A stretch of 64,000 nt of DNA from Candidatus Berkiella aquae. GTDB lineage: Bacteria > Pseudomonadota > Gammaproteobacteria > Berkiellales > Berkiellaceae. Each line of letters begins with the position of its first letter. The first letter of the stretch is position 1. The notes under the pieces are model-generated. The model was given only the letters and a program-made list of their open reading frames with translations, searched no databases and was not told the DNA's origin. Below, in pieces: positions 36,062 through 44,716 of the stretch. A program made the translations under genes and the position numbers. The stretch lies in NCBI RefSeq assembly GCF_001431295.2, contig NZ_LKAJ02000001.1, positions 558,001 through 622,000 on the forward strand, in the 5' to 3' direction.

Positions 36062-37075
36062 ATGGCACAGTCAGGTCCAGAGAAAGAAGTTGTAACTGCA
36101 TTATGGGATATTGCAGGCCACATTCATAATGCTTTAAATTCCGAAACGGTAAAAGAAGTTGCAGAAACCGTTGGCGAAGAACTCAAAGAAGTTGCGACCA
36201 GTGGTAGCGCATTAGGTACAACAGAATCTGTTGCGAAAGAAGTTTTGCCAGAAGTTGCAAAAGCTTTTTTCAATCCTGAAAACATGTGTCACATAAGCGA
36301 AGGTTTATTTAATAACGCGAAAGATGTTTGCACATTAGCTGATGCTCCTACGTTAGCAGATGCTTCTGAAGCTTCTTCTTACTTTGGTTACGCGATGGGT
36401 GGTTTAGGTACATTATTATCTGCTGGCTTAGGCATTTTCGCAATCAACAAATTACGCAATGCGCGTGCAACAGCACAATCTTTAATCAAGCCTGAAATTT
36501 ATGCTGAATTGAAAGATTCACCAGAAGCGTTAGAATTGATTGAAGCAATTAAAGGCGATAAAGCAAAGGTTGCACTGGTTAACGCATTGAAAGCAGAAGA
36601 TATCCGAGCTTTATTAGCACTTGAAGCATTAAGCAAAGGTTCATTAGCCATGATGGCAAAGATGAAGTTAGCAGGTTTTGCTCACGCTTTAGAAACTGCA
36701 GTTAAGCCAAGTGATCTTGAGCACGGTGAAGATTTAGTAGAGAAGGGTGTAATCGTTCCTGTACTCTCTTCTATTGTTGGTACTTCAAATGCGGCTTCTT
36801 CAACACCTGTTCAACCTACCGTTGAATTAGCTGATACGATTTTAGTTTCCGAAGCTGGAAGAGCGGTATTAGCGAAAATTCGTACTGGTGAAGAAGCGAA
36901 AGCTGAACTTGCTAAAATGAATAAAGCAGCGCTTACAGCATTAGAGAAGCATGCACCTAAGTTGGTTGCAAAGGATGCTTTTGCAGCAACAACGGATCAC
37001 CAACTTGCTTTAATGTTAAGCCGCATCATTGATGCTGCAGCAAAAGCAGAAAACAAAACTTCCTTAACAATGTAA
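36062..37075 (+). CDS. Unknown 337-aa helical membrane protein
   Basis: Acidic, Ala-rich and almost entirely helical. One membrane segment of about 20 residues (around 110-130, YAMGGLGTLLSAGLGIFAI) is followed by KLRNARATAQ and about 200 soluble residues. No known domain is recognised. I chose ATG 36062 because GAGAGGA lies about 8 bases upstream; the open frame starts 17 codons earlier without an RBS. Strong RBS, flanking terminators and codon regularity support a real, perhaps well-expressed gene. Confidence 0.7.
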   Translation: MAQSGPEKEVVTALWDIAGHIHNALNSETVKEVAETVGEELKEVATSGSALGTTESVAKEVLPEVAKAFFNPENMCHISEGLFNNAKDVCTLADAPTLADASEASSYFGYAMGGLGTLLSAGLGIFAINKLRNARATAQSLIKPEIYAELKDSPEALELIEAIKGDKAKVALVNALKAEDIRALLALEALSKGSLAMMAKMKLAGFAHALETAVKPSDLEHGEDLVEKGVIVPVLSSIVGTSNAASSTPVQPTVELADTILVSEAGRAVLAKIRTGEEAKAELAKMNKAALTALEKHAPKLVAKDAFAATTDHQLALMLSRIIDAAAKAENKTSLTM

Positions 37076-37089
37076 TATTGTTAATCGTT

Positions 37090-37120
37090 AAAAAAGCAGG
37101 CGCAATGCCTGCTTTTTTTT
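37090..37120 (+). terminator. Rho-independent terminator
   Basis: AAAAAGCAGGC, loop GCAAT, GCCTGCTTTTTTTT, 14 bases after the stop of the 337-aa gene. Confidence 0.92.
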
Positions 37121-37137
37121 GCTTGTTTTTTGTGACA

Positions 37138-37348
37138 CCGCTACCGCGGTTTTAATTGATTATGATTATTTCCCCCCATTTCAACATTCACGGCTACGCC
37201 GTTTCATGTTTTCATGGGGGGCTAGCGAATGTCGCAGCTACCGCTGCTTAAGATCCTCGCGGCAGCGAGGAAATTCGCTAGCCCCCCATGGAGGCGAAGC
37301 CGTAATGGGGGGAGAAGATATCCCTCCCATCTAGAGCCGCGGTAGCGG
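37138..37348. repeat. Large nested palindromic element of a second type
   Basis: Outer arms CCGCTACCGCGG and CCGCGGTAGCGG are exact inverted repeats. Inside, CCCCCCATT/AATGGGGGG, GGCTACGCC/GGCGAAGCC (imperfect) and CATGGGGGGCTAGCGAAT/ATTCGCTAGCCCCCCATG (exact, 18 bp) nest towards a centre near 37245. It is 211 bp long with no open frame of note. It differs in sequence from the GATAAAAATCCCCC family but shares the same nested plan, and lies 100 bp from copy D of that family. Confidence 0.75.
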
Positions 37349-37450
37349 CGAAACAAATGAATTTAATGAACAAATAGAAGAGAGCGAGCTCCCATGTAAC
37401 CGAGCTGAATGGGGGCTTATCCTGCCGTAGCCTATGGCGAAGTTAATTAG

Positions 37451-37572
37451 GATAAAAATCCCCCGCTTGGTGCTTCCGTCTTCGCTAACGCTTCGCCGGA
37501 CAAGTTGCACCAAGCTGCCCCCTTTGAATAAAAGGGGGCTGCGAGCTTTTAAGCGAGCGGGGGATTTTTATC
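37451..37572. repeat. Palindromic miniature repeat, copy D (complete)
   Basis: Outer arms GATAAAAATCCCCCGCT and AGCGGGGGATTTTTATC, flanked by TTAATTAG and TTAATTC. The inner core GCCCCCTTT/AAAGGGGGC (about 37517-37540) is present. A variable hairpin TTGGTGC...GCACCAA (around 37467-37515) encloses a loop of about 34 bases. It lies between two convergent genes. Confidence 0.85.
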
Positions 37573-37599
37573 TTAATTCATTAACAAATTATGTATTCT

Positions 37600-37959
37600 T
37601 TAATGTAACCGATTACTGGGCGGATAATGGGTGATCCGTAAATTAGGATCATCATTTTCCGTCATGCGTTGCGTATGGTAAGGATCGCTTGGGTAATATT
37701 TCACTTCAACCACCACCATTTTATGCGCTTCAATTTTGCTGTGATTATCATCAAGTGGCCAATGTGCCGCAGCCATGGTAGTGCCTTCCTCAATCGGTGC
37801 TAGCGTCAGCTCGTCTAACGACGGCCAGTCCTTATCTTCATTTTGAGATAGGGGTGCTAGGAAACGATGAATTTTTTCTTGTAAGGTATGCCATTTTTGT
37901 TTGTATCGCATAAGCATTAACTGCAATTTATTGCGTAAAGGGTGTAATGGTGTGGTCAT
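37600..37959 (-). CDS. Hypothetical protein, 119 aa
   Basis: A soluble basic N-terminal half (MTTPLHPLRNKLQLMLMRYK) and an acidic, Pro-containing C-terminal half (DPYHTQRMTENDDPNLRITH). No known domain, signal peptide or membrane segment. It has its own upstream gap of about 80 bp from the patatin gene stop on the same strand. Coding status is likely but not certain. Confidence 0.5.
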   Translation of the reverse strand: MTTPLHPLRNKLQLMLMRYKQKWHTLQEKIHRFLAPLSQNEDKDWPSLDELTLAPIEEGTTMAAAHWPLDDNHSKIEAHKMVVVEVKYYPSDPYHTQRMTENDDPNLRITHYPPSNRLH

Positions 37960-38036
37960 AAAATGCGCCTTTTCATTAATTTTTGTTGTTTTGTTGAATT
38001 ACACCCATTAGGGGCGGCGCTTTCCATAGCATTTAT

Positions 38037-39041
38037 TTAGTCATTACACTTAATTACGAAATTAAAGTCAACCCGTTCATTTTCACATGTACTGGATGGA
38101 CGCCTTTTAGAGGGGATTTGCTTAGCTTCTAATAGTTGTTGGATTTGGGGGAGCGCAGCAAAGGCAGCCTGTTGACCGGCTTGATATAAGTGTTCGTTGG
38201 CATGATCGTCAAACATGCCAAATTGATCGACCGCAGGATGAATCACAATATCAGCTGCTTTATTTTGCCAATCCGACAACTTGTAATAAGCAATGTGTAA
38301 ACTGCGCATACCCAGCTGATAAGCATTTTTTACAGAGCCATGATCGGGGTTAGTTCCAATATCAACCGCAATGATAATATCCGGTTGAAACTGCTTAGCA
38401 ATCTCAACAGGAACAGGACTTGCTACCCCACCATCGACTAAAGTTCGGCCGTAGATTTGTACAGGGCTAAATACCATGGGAACGGCACTAGAAGCATGAA
38501 TGGCAGGCACTAAGGGACCACTGCGGATCACAAAGGCATCGCCATGATGGACATCTGTTGTGACGACAGCTAAGGGAATATGGAGATCATCAAAGTGATA
38601 GGCTTTCATATTCTTTTGTAAAAAGCAGCGTAACGCATTACCTTCAACAGGGCCTCTGAGCTGCCAAAACATTTTGACTCCGGATTTCCAATTGAGCTCA
38701 ATGAGATCCCATTTATTCAGCGCAATAATTTTTTCGCGCAATTTATCGGCATTGGGTTCATCAGCATATAAGGCACCAATAATGCTACCTGCGCTTGAAC
38801 CCACAATCAGATCGACAGGGATATGGTTTTTTTCCAAGACCTCAATCACTCCAGCATGGGCTAACGCTCTGGCTCCACCGCCACTTAACACCAATGCCAC
38901 TTTCACTTTGTGAAGGGGGCGTGCAGGAGGAGGGGTAAGAGGCATAGGAACGAGCATAGGCTGTGGCGCATGAGCGCAACCACTCAGCGTTAAGAAGAAG
39001 GTGATAACAACTATCGAAGTGAGGTACCGCAGAGAATACAT
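38037..39041 (-). CDS. Patatin-like phospholipase, predicted lipoprotein (RssA-type)
   Basis: A 334-aa serine hydrolase predicted to cleave acyl chains from phospholipids. The N-terminal lipoprotein signal ends in LSGC (Cys at 22). Patatin motifs: GGGARALAHAG oxyanion loop (about 54-64), nucleophile elbow GSSAGS (Ser near 82) and catalytic Asp in VDGGVASPVP. Lipid anchoring places it in the envelope. Patatins include secreted virulence phospholipases (ExoU, VipD) but also many housekeeping envelope hydrolases; the lipobox favours the latter. Confidence 0.9.
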   Translation of the reverse strand: MYSLRYLTSIVVITFFLTLSGCAHAPQPMLVPMPLTPPPARPLHKVKVALVLSGGGARALAHAGVIEVLEKNHIPVDLIVGSSAGSIIGALYADEPNADKLREKIIALNKWDLIELNWKSGVKMFWQLRGPVEGNALRCFLQKNMKAYHFDDLHIPLAVVTTDVHHGDAFVIRSGPLVPAIHASSAVPMVFSPVQIYGRTLVDGGVASPVPVEIAKQFQPDIIIAVDIGTNPDHGSVKNAYQLGMRSLHIAYYKLSDWQNKAADIVIHPAVDQFGMFDDHANEHLYQAGQQAAFAALPQIQQLLEAKQIPSKRRPSSTCENERVDFNFVIKCND

Positions 39042-39161
39042 GATAATAAGGTGTTTAATTAAAGTGTTGTCATTTTACGGATTACCTTGTTTTTTTCAAG
39101 GTATACACAATGGGAATGTTGAATTATGCTTAAAATGAAACACAGATAAAAAGCAAACATT

Positions 39162-39914
39162 GTGTCATCTATACAACAAACAGTCTATCGCTACGGAAAA
39201 TCATTTAACACGCATGACTTTATCAAAGTGCTTGCGATTGTCATTATGATTATCGATCACGTGGGCGATTATATATTCCCTGATAATCACTGGCTTCGTT
39301 TGATTGGCCGAATTGGCTTGCCTATGTGGTATTTTTTGATTGGCTATGTCAATAAACTGCGAATGAATAAGTTTCTGATTGTTTACGGTATTCTGCTTTC
39401 ATGTTCAGGCAGTTTCTTATATCACAAATTATGGATTGATATTTTACTGACGTTTATTGTCTGCCAAGTATTGTTGCACCATTTCCCGGTAGAACGTATT
39501 TCAACTTTATGGCGTTGGGTTTTCTTTTTGCTATTACAGGTTGTGAATGCGCTGCTTTATTCTCATGTTGAATATGGCGCTTTAAGCATTATGTTTGTTT
39601 ATAGTGCGCGCATGGTTGCCATTAAAGATCCGCAAGCACCATTTTGGTTTGGGTTAGCACACATTGTTTTTTTCATTTGGCAAATTATGGCATTTCCCTA
39701 TCTAGCTCAAACGACCTTGCTTTATTCGTTTGCGTTTCTGACATTAGGGGTTTACTTGCTGCTGTTATATTATCAACAAAAAGTGTTACCTTGCCCTCGC
39801 GTGTTGCTGTTTCCACTATTGTTGATTTCTCGGTATTCCCTGCATATCTATTTTTATCATCTCATTTTCTTGCAATCGATTTGGTATTTTTTGCTCAAAC
39901 CTCAAACCATGTAG
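39162..39914 (+). CDS. TraX family membrane protein
   Basis: A 250-aa polytopic membrane protein with about 7-8 hydrophobic segments. The N-terminal signature FIKVLAIVIMIIDHVGDYIFP...WLRLIGRIGLPMWYFLIGY is that of the TraX family, named for the F-pilin acetylase but widespread on chromosomes and related to acyltransferase-3 proteins. The start is a GTG at 39162. There are no conjugation genes nearby, so the substrate is unknown. Confidence 0.8.
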   Translation: MSSIQQTVYRYGKSFNTHDFIKVLAIVIMIIDHVGDYIFPDNHWLRLIGRIGLPMWYFLIGYVNKLRMNKFLIVYGILLSCSGSFLYHKLWIDILLTFIVCQVLLHHFPVERISTLWRWVFFLLLQVVNALLYSHVEYGALSIMFVYSARMVAIKDPQAPFWFGLAHIVFFIWQIMAFPYLAQTTLLYSFAFLTLGVYLLLLYYQQKVLPCPRVLLFPLLLISRYSLHIYFYHLIFLQSIWYFLLKPQTM

Positions 39915-40020
39915 GTAAACGATTAAACTCTATCTCGTGTTAGACTCCGTTTATCTCTGATGAATTGCTTAATATTTCCATATAAGTTAACTTGCATACT
40001 CTGTAGTTCAGAGGGGAAAT

Positions 40021-40764
40021 ATGATGCACTTGATTGGTATTGCAAGTTTAGGCATTTTATTAGTGCAAATAGGTTGCGTGATCCATGCCTTACATCAAGG
40101 TTATTCCCATACTTTCGTCATGATGGTTTTATTAGTGCCTGTGGTGGGGGCGATTGGCTATTTGCTGGTTGAATTTGGCCCTAAACTATATGAACACGCC
40201 ATTATTCGTAATATTGAAAAATTCCGCAAAGCAAATCCCTATCATGAATTAGCATTGAGAGAGCAGATGGCTTATGAAAAGCCAACGATTGAAAATCTGC
40301 ATTGTCTCGCAAAATCGTATCTCGATTTATCGCATTACCAAGCGGCATTAGCATTATTAGATAATTTATTGAAAAATCAGTTTAGCCGCGATCCTTATTT
40401 ATTATTGGATAAAGCCAAAGCACTATTTGGTTTAGAAAAATTCCATGAAGCCAAGTTTGTTTTAGAAAATCTGTTCAATCAAAGTGTGGGTAATCATTCA
40501 ACGGCAGCCGAAGCACACCTATTATTTGCACGCACCTTATCGGCATTAGGCGAATATCAATTAGCGAACCGTGAATTTGAACATTTACATAATTATTATG
40601 TTGGTTTAGAGGCATCGTTTTACTATTTCCAACATCTGCGTCAATTGAATCATGAAACACGCGCAGAAGAAGTGCTAAAACATATGCGCAAACGTTTTAA
40701 ACGGTTGCCTAAGCACTACCGAGGAAAGGAACAAGCTTGGTTAAAACAGGCGCAAAAAGATTAA
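40021..40764 (+). CDS. Membrane-anchored TPR-like protein
   Basis: A 247-aa protein with two N-terminal membrane segments (about 4-20 and 30-50), then a cytoplasmic domain built of TPR-like helical pairs: NLHCLAKSYLDLSHYQAALALLDNLL, DPYLLLDKAKALFGLEKFHEAKFVLENL and AEAHLLFARTLSALGEYQLANREFEHL. TPRs mediate protein-protein contacts. It resembles a conserved proteobacterial hypothetical family, with no assigned role. It starts about 107 bp after the TraX gene. Confidence 0.8.
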   Translation: MMHLIGIASLGILLVQIGCVIHALHQGYSHTFVMMVLLVPVVGAIGYLLVEFGPKLYEHAIIRNIEKFRKANPYHELALREQMAYEKPTIENLHCLAKSYLDLSHYQAALALLDNLLKNQFSRDPYLLLDKAKALFGLEKFHEAKFVLENLFNQSVGNHSTAAEAHLLFARTLSALGEYQLANREFEHLHNYYVGLEASFYYFQHLRQLNHETRAEEVLKHMRKRFKRLPKHYRGKEQAWLKQAQKD

Positions 40765-41051
40765 ACAAACCTTATTAGGTTCTTGGCCCATGCTTCTTTT
40801 GTATATCGCTATCAGACTGAATTTTCATTTGGGGGCATTCTTTGATTTATGTTGCTCTCTCGCACTCGCATCAATCATTTGCTGAAACATTTGCGCTTGC
40901 GCTCAGGAGCGCCAGAGAAGAGGATAAGTTCAGTATTTATTTCATTTAATAAATGTACACCTACACCTATGAAACCACGAATGAAAAAAGAGAACTATTT
41001 TACCTTCGCGTTGGTCACATTAATATCACGCCCCATACAGGAACGTTCTTT
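40765..41051. other. Intergenic region, no convincing gene
   Basis: Two frames of 80 and more codons are open here (from 40849 and from 40953) and overlap the next gene, but neither has an RBS or a recognisable product. The sequence includes a short hairpin around GCGCTTGCGCTC. I treat it as the leader of the next gene. Confidence 0.45.
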
Positions 41052-41465
41052 ATGTGGTTATCGCATCATCAAAAAATCCGCAAATGGTTAATTGACATTG
41101 TCATTATTAGTATGGCAGTGATGTTGCTTGTATATCCGCTTGAGGTGTCGGCAAGAGAGTTGGTGAGAATTCAGCACGGTGCGCAAAGTGGTAGCGGTTT
41201 TAGTGGTGGTAGTAGTGTCAGTGATAGCTATAATGCAAGTCGCCAAGAACAAGCACGTCGTGATGCGCAAAATCGGGTACAAGATGCAAACGATGCCCTT
41301 GAAAATGCGAGAACCAACGAGCTTTATATCCGTGGGCAAGGGCCCAATAGTATTTCACCCAACCAGCACTATCAAGACATGATGGATGCACAGCGTGCGG
41401 TCGATAATGCAGAGCAAAATTTAAGAGAAGAAGATAGTCGCGCTTATTGGGATGCAAGACATTAG
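41052..41465 (+). CDS. Small secreted or membrane-anchored protein, 137 aa
   Basis: A basic N-terminus and a hydrophobic segment (about 12-33, LIDIVIISMAVMLLVYPLEVSA) form a signal peptide with likely cleavage after VSA. A short Gly/Ser-rich stretch (GSGFSGGSSVS) and a charged helical tail rich in Gln, Asn, Asp and Arg follow (DAQNRVQDANDALENARTN and a repeat-like DAQRAVDNAEQNLREED). I chose ATG 41052, with AGGA about 9 bases upstream; the frame is open from 40953. Function unknown. Confidence 0.65.
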   Translation: MWLSHHQKIRKWLIDIVIISMAVMLLVYPLEVSARELVRIQHGAQSGSGFSGGSSVSDSYNASRQEQARRDAQNRVQDANDALENARTNELYIRGQGPNSISPNQHYQDMMDAQRAVDNAEQNLREEDSRAYWDARH

Positions 41466-41468
41466 GCT

Positions 41469-41951
41469 TTAAAATAATTTAAGCCGCATGTAATGGATAT
41501 AATCTAACACATTGATATCTTCAATTTTATGATAAAACGCCATAGCGCTTTCATTATCTTTTAAAATAATACCATCGATTCGGCTATATTTTCGATCACA
41601 CGCAATGGCTTTTAAATGATCGCCCAATAAGCTCGCAATCCCACGGCGTCTAAAAGCGGGTTTAACATAGATATCATGGACATAAATGCCAGGGCTTGGG
41701 AAAACAGTGAAGTTCATGTGGGAAGTTGAAAAGAGCAACATGGCAATGGATGTATTATTTACCTCGGCAATAATACACTCTGCAAACTTATCTTCAGAAA
41801 ATAAGGCATAGAATAAGCTTTCTGGTGTTTGTGAAAACTTGTCTTGTGTATTTTGTTCTTGCATTAATTGTGTGAGTGACTCATAGATAAAGGGCACATC
41901 ATCTTGGTGCGCAAATCGACATTTTATTGGGCTTTCGGGTTTAGTATTCAT
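41469..41951 (-). CDS. GNAT family N-acetyltransferase
   Basis: A 160-aa acetyltransferase. The acetyl-CoA binding motif A is IYVKPAFRRRGIASLLGDHLKAIA (R-x-x-G-I/A), followed by GIILKDNESAMAFYHKI typical of motif B. It resembles spermidine/diamine acetyltransferases, but the substrate cannot be assigned. It is convergent with the small secreted protein gene, with only three bases between them. Confidence 0.85.
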   Translation of the reverse strand: MNTKPESPIKCRFAHQDDVPFIYESLTQLMQEQNTQDKFSQTPESLFYALFSEDKFAECIIAEVNNTSIAMLLFSTSHMNFTVFPSPGIYVHDIYVKPAFRRRGIASLLGDHLKAIACDRKYSRIDGIILKDNESAMAFYHKIEDINVLDYIHYMRLKLF

Positions 41952-42256
41952 CGATTTGTTGTACCTTCATCGCTTTTATTTCGTTGATTTTATAGTATAC
42001 AGTATAGGCACAGTATCTCTCGCTCGTATTTACTGAATAAAAACCTAATTTTTTATTAAGAATCACGTTCTTCATTTTTAGGAAATCCTAAATTCAACTA
42101 GATAAAAAGCCAGAAAACGACAATTTTTTGACTTTTTTTTCAAAAAACCTCATTTTTCCTGTCTATATTTTCAGAAATGCCCTTAAATTTTATATCAAAC
42201 TTGCAGATGAATTACATGTCGATTAGTTACATTGTAAAACGACAAAGGAGTTAAAT
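41952..42256. other. AT-rich promoter region between GNAT and the Cys-rich protein
   Basis: 305 bases with no open frame. Poly-T tracts occur (TTTTTTGACTTTTTTTTCAAAAAA near 42126-42148, listed here only as a pattern of alternating T- and A-runs), which may bend DNA. The start of the next gene has a strong AAAGGAG at 42244-42250. Confidence 0.45.
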
Positions 42257-42535
42257 ATGAAAATTGTATCAACAGTGCTGTTAGGTGTTATGACCACATT
42301 TGCTGCTGCTGCTTATGCAGGTTGTGGTTCCCCTTGTGGTAATCCCTGTAAACCATCATGTCCATCACGTTGTGCGCCTGCGCCAAGCAATTGTAGCCCT
42401 TGCTATAATTACTCGCCAGTCACTTGGCGTTATGCGACACCATGTTGCACACCATGCTGCAAACCAGCTTGCTGTGTTAAAAAATGCTGGTATGACAGTT
42501 GCTGCAAACGTCATTGCAGAAAAGTTTGCTACTAA
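42257..42535 (+). CDS. Secreted cysteine-rich protein, 92 aa
   Basis: A typical Sec signal peptide (MKIVSTVLLGVMTTFAAAAYA, cleavage after AYA) precedes a mature chain of about 70 residues with 18 cysteines, often as CC pairs (TPCCTPCCKPACC) or CxxxC (CGSPCGNPCKPSC). It is also rich in Pro and basic near the C-terminus. It could be disulfide-bonded and extracellular or metal-binding; no family is recognised. It has a strong SD and its own terminator, so it is an independent and probably well-expressed unit. Confidence 0.8.
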   Translation: MKIVSTVLLGVMTTFAAAAYAGCGSPCGNPCKPSCPSRCAPAPSNCSPCYNYSPVTWRYATPCCTPCCKPACCVKKCWYDSCCKRHCRKVCY

Positions 42536-42562
42536 TAAAGCAAATTTAATCTGTAAGACATA

Positions 42563-42617
42563 AGTTCACTATTGTTAGTACTAAAAATACTAGTGATAGT
42601 GAACTTTATTTTTTTCT
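42563..42617 (+). terminator. Rho-independent terminator
   Basis: AGTTCACTAT and ATAGTGAACT, with an inner TAGTA/TACTA stem, followed by TTATTTTTTTC. It lies about 28 bases after the Cys-rich gene. Confidence 0.88.
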
Positions 42618-42694
42618 ATTTTATGATTATGCTTTGTTGCCCCTTCATGGTGCGCCTAGCACACGAGATCCCCCATCACCTTTAGGAACATCAT

Positions 42695-44413
42695 ATGGCA
42701 ACTGTTGCTGATATTTTGATTGATACTTTACAATCCGCAGGAATACAAAGAATTTACGGTATCGTCGGTGATTCTTTAAATGGAATAACCAATGCAGTTA
42801 ATCAAAAAAAGGAAATAGAGTGGATTCATGTGCGACATGAAGAAGCTGCTGCATTCGCAGCAGGAGCAGAAGCCCAATTAACCGGTAAGTTAACCGTTTG
42901 TGCGGGTAGTTGTGGCCCAGGAAATCTACATTTAATTAATGGCTTATATGATAGTCATCGCAGTGGTGCGCCTGTTTTGGCAATCGCCGCTCATATTCCA
43001 ACCGTAGAAATTGGTGGGGATTATTTTCAAGAAACGCACCCCAACATTTTATTTAAAGAATGTAGTCATTTTTGTGAAGTCGTTAGTTCGCCAGATCAAA
43101 TGCCAAGATTACTACAGATTGCAATGCAAACGGCTATTGCTAAAAAAGGCGTTGCCGTGTTAGTGATACCAGGGGATATTGCCTTAAAAACGGCAACTGA
43201 ATCCAAAACAATGCCCTTGAATATTCAATCTGAGCCGCAGATAACGCCAAGCCAGACAGAGTTAGCAAAGATTGCAAATTTATTGAATCAAGGGAAAAAA
43301 ATTACCGTCTTTAGCGGCAGTGGTTGCAAAAATGCACATGCCGAATTAATGCAAATATGTAAAAAACTCAAAGCGCCTATGGTACATGCGCTTCGTGGCA
43401 AAGAGTGGGTAGAATTTGATAATCCTTATGATGTTGGAATGACGGGGTTAGTTGGATTCTCATCAGGTTATTATGCGATGGAAGATTGCGATACTTTACT
43501 GTTATTAGGAACGAGTTTCCCCTATCGCCAATTTTATCCAACCCATGCCAAAGTAATTCAAATCGATATTCGTGGTGAACAATTGGGTAAACGCATGCCT
43601 GTTGATATTGGCGTCATTGGTGATATCAAAGCAACGTTAACTTCCTTGTTGCCTTTATTACATGCGAAAACTGACAGTGCACATCTTGATCAAGCGGTTA
43701 AACATTACAAAAAAGCGCGTCAAGAATTAGATGCCTTAGCAACAGCCAGTGTAGGTAAAGTGATTCATCCGCAGTATGTTGCAAAAATAATTGATGAAGT
43801 GGCGGCAAAAGATGCCATTTTTTCTTGCGACGTTGGTACGCCAACCGTTTGGGCAGCCAGATATTTGAAAATGAATGGGCAGCGCCGTTTATTAGGTTCA
43901 TTTAATCATGGTTCGATGGCAAATGCCTTTTCACAAGCGATTGGATCGCAAGCCACATTCAAAAACAGACAAGTGATTGCCATGTGTGGCGATGGTGGTT
44001 TTTCAATGTTGATGGGTGACATCTTAACGTTGTCACAGCATCAGCTACCGGTAAAAGTGATTATTTTTAACAATGGAACACTTGGGTTTGTCGAACTAGA
44101 GATGATAGCTACTGGCATGGTGCCCTTTGGTACAGAACTCAAAAATCCGAATTTTGCAAATATGGCAAAAGCACTTGGGATCACAGGAGTGCGGATTGAA
44201 AACCCCATTGATGTCAAAGATGGTCTGATGAGTGCACTTCAGGAGAAAGGACCGGCAGTGGTCGATATTGTGGTCAATCGCAATGAGTTGGTCATGCCAC
44301 CAACTATAACTGTGGAGCAGATGAAAGGATTCGGCTTATTTATGCTAAAAGCCATCATGAACGGCAAGGGAGACGAAGTGTACGAGCTGGCAAAAACGAA
44401 CTTATGGAGATAA
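42695..44413 (+). CDS. poxB: Pyruvate dehydrogenase (quinone), PoxB type
   Basis: A 572-aa ThDP/FAD enzyme that oxidatively decarboxylates pyruvate to acetate and feeds electrons to ubiquinone at the membrane. [36 protein letters not shown] with the ThDP-activating Glu, and the ThDP motif [29 protein letters not shown] are present. The length equals E. coli PoxB and the C-terminal lipid-activation segment is probably retained. Other ThDP oxidases (acetolactate synthase) are less similar. Confidence 0.93.
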   Translation: MATVADILIDTLQSAGIQRIYGIVGDSLNGITNAVNQKKEIEWIHVRHEEAAAFAAGAEAQLTGKLTVCAGSCGPGNLHLINGLYDSHRSGAPVLAIAAHIPTVEIGGDYFQETHPNILFKECSHFCEVVSSPDQMPRLLQIAMQTAIAKKGVAVLVIPGDIALKTATESKTMPLNIQSEPQITPSQTELAKIANLLNQGKKITVFSGSGCKNAHAELMQICKKLKAPMVHALRGKEWVEFDNPYDVGMTGLVGFSSGYYAMEDCDTLLLLGTSFPYRQFYPTHAKVIQIDIRGEQLGKRMPVDIGVIGDIKATLTSLLPLLHAKTDSAHLDQAVKHYKKARQELDALATASVGKVIHPQYVAKIIDEVAAKDAIFSCDVGTPTVWAARYLKMNGQRRLLGSFNHGSMANAFSQAIGSQATFKNRQVIAMCGDGGFSMLMGDILTLSQHQLPVKVIIFNNGTLGFVELEMIATGMVPFGTELKNPNFANMAKALGITGVRIENPIDVKDGLMSALQEKGPAVVDIVVNRNELVMPPTITVEQMKGFGLFMLKAIMNGKGDEVYELAKTNLWR

Positions 44414-44417
44414 CAAC

Positions 44418-44443
44418 TGCCATTCCTCGAAGAAGGAATGGCA
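44418..44443. terminator. Hairpin between poxB and the small Lys-rich gene
   Basis: TGCCATTCCT, loop CGAAGA, AGGAATGGCA: a perfect 10-bp stem directly after the poxB stop and between convergent genes. There is no T-run, so efficiency is uncertain. Confidence 0.6.
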
Positions 44444-44456
44444 GAGGCAAGAAAGC

Positions 44457-44567
44457 TTAGCTCTTTTCTTTCTTTTTAGCAGCTTTAGCTGCACGCTTTG
44501 CTTTAATATCTTTGTGGACAGGTTCTTTCTTAGCTTGTTTTTTCTGCCCTTCTTGGGATTTAGCCAT
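44457..44567 (-). CDS. Small lysine-rich protein, 36 aa
   Basis: The minus strand from ATG 44565-44567 encodes a 36-residue peptide beginning MAKSQEGQKKQAKKEP and ending KAAKKKEKS. GGAGA lies nine bases upstream of the ATG. More than a third of the residues are Lys or Arg. Short MAKSQ-type basic proteins occur in many proteobacteria without assigned function and may bind nucleic acid. A strong hairpin lies upstream of the gene. Confidence 0.7.
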   Translation of the reverse strand: MAKSQEGQKKQAKKEPVHKDIKAKRAAKAAKKKEKS

Positions 44568-44592
44568 GATTATCTCCTCATCAAATTTATCA

Positions 44593-44626
44593 CCTGAGTC
44601 ATCGCCCCATGGGGGTATGACTCAGG
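44593..44626. repeat. Strong hairpin upstream of the small Lys-rich gene
   Basis: CCTGAGTCAT and ATGACTCAGG are exact 10-bp arms around CGCCCCATGGGGGT, which can itself pair (CCCC/GGGG). It lies 26 bases before the minus-strand ATG, so it is either in that gene's 5' leader or part of its promoter. Confidence 0.6.
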
Positions 44627-44716
44627 ATATATTAACGATAAATAGTAAAGATATCCAGCTGAACCGCGAGGAAAATCACCGTACTTAAGGTAGGTTTCTC
44701 ATCTATATTTTATTAG

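Noticed and set aside
40849-41091. 80-aa frame upstream of the secreted 137-aa protein
   Set aside because: It overlaps the next gene's start in another frame, has no SD and shows no protein-like pattern.
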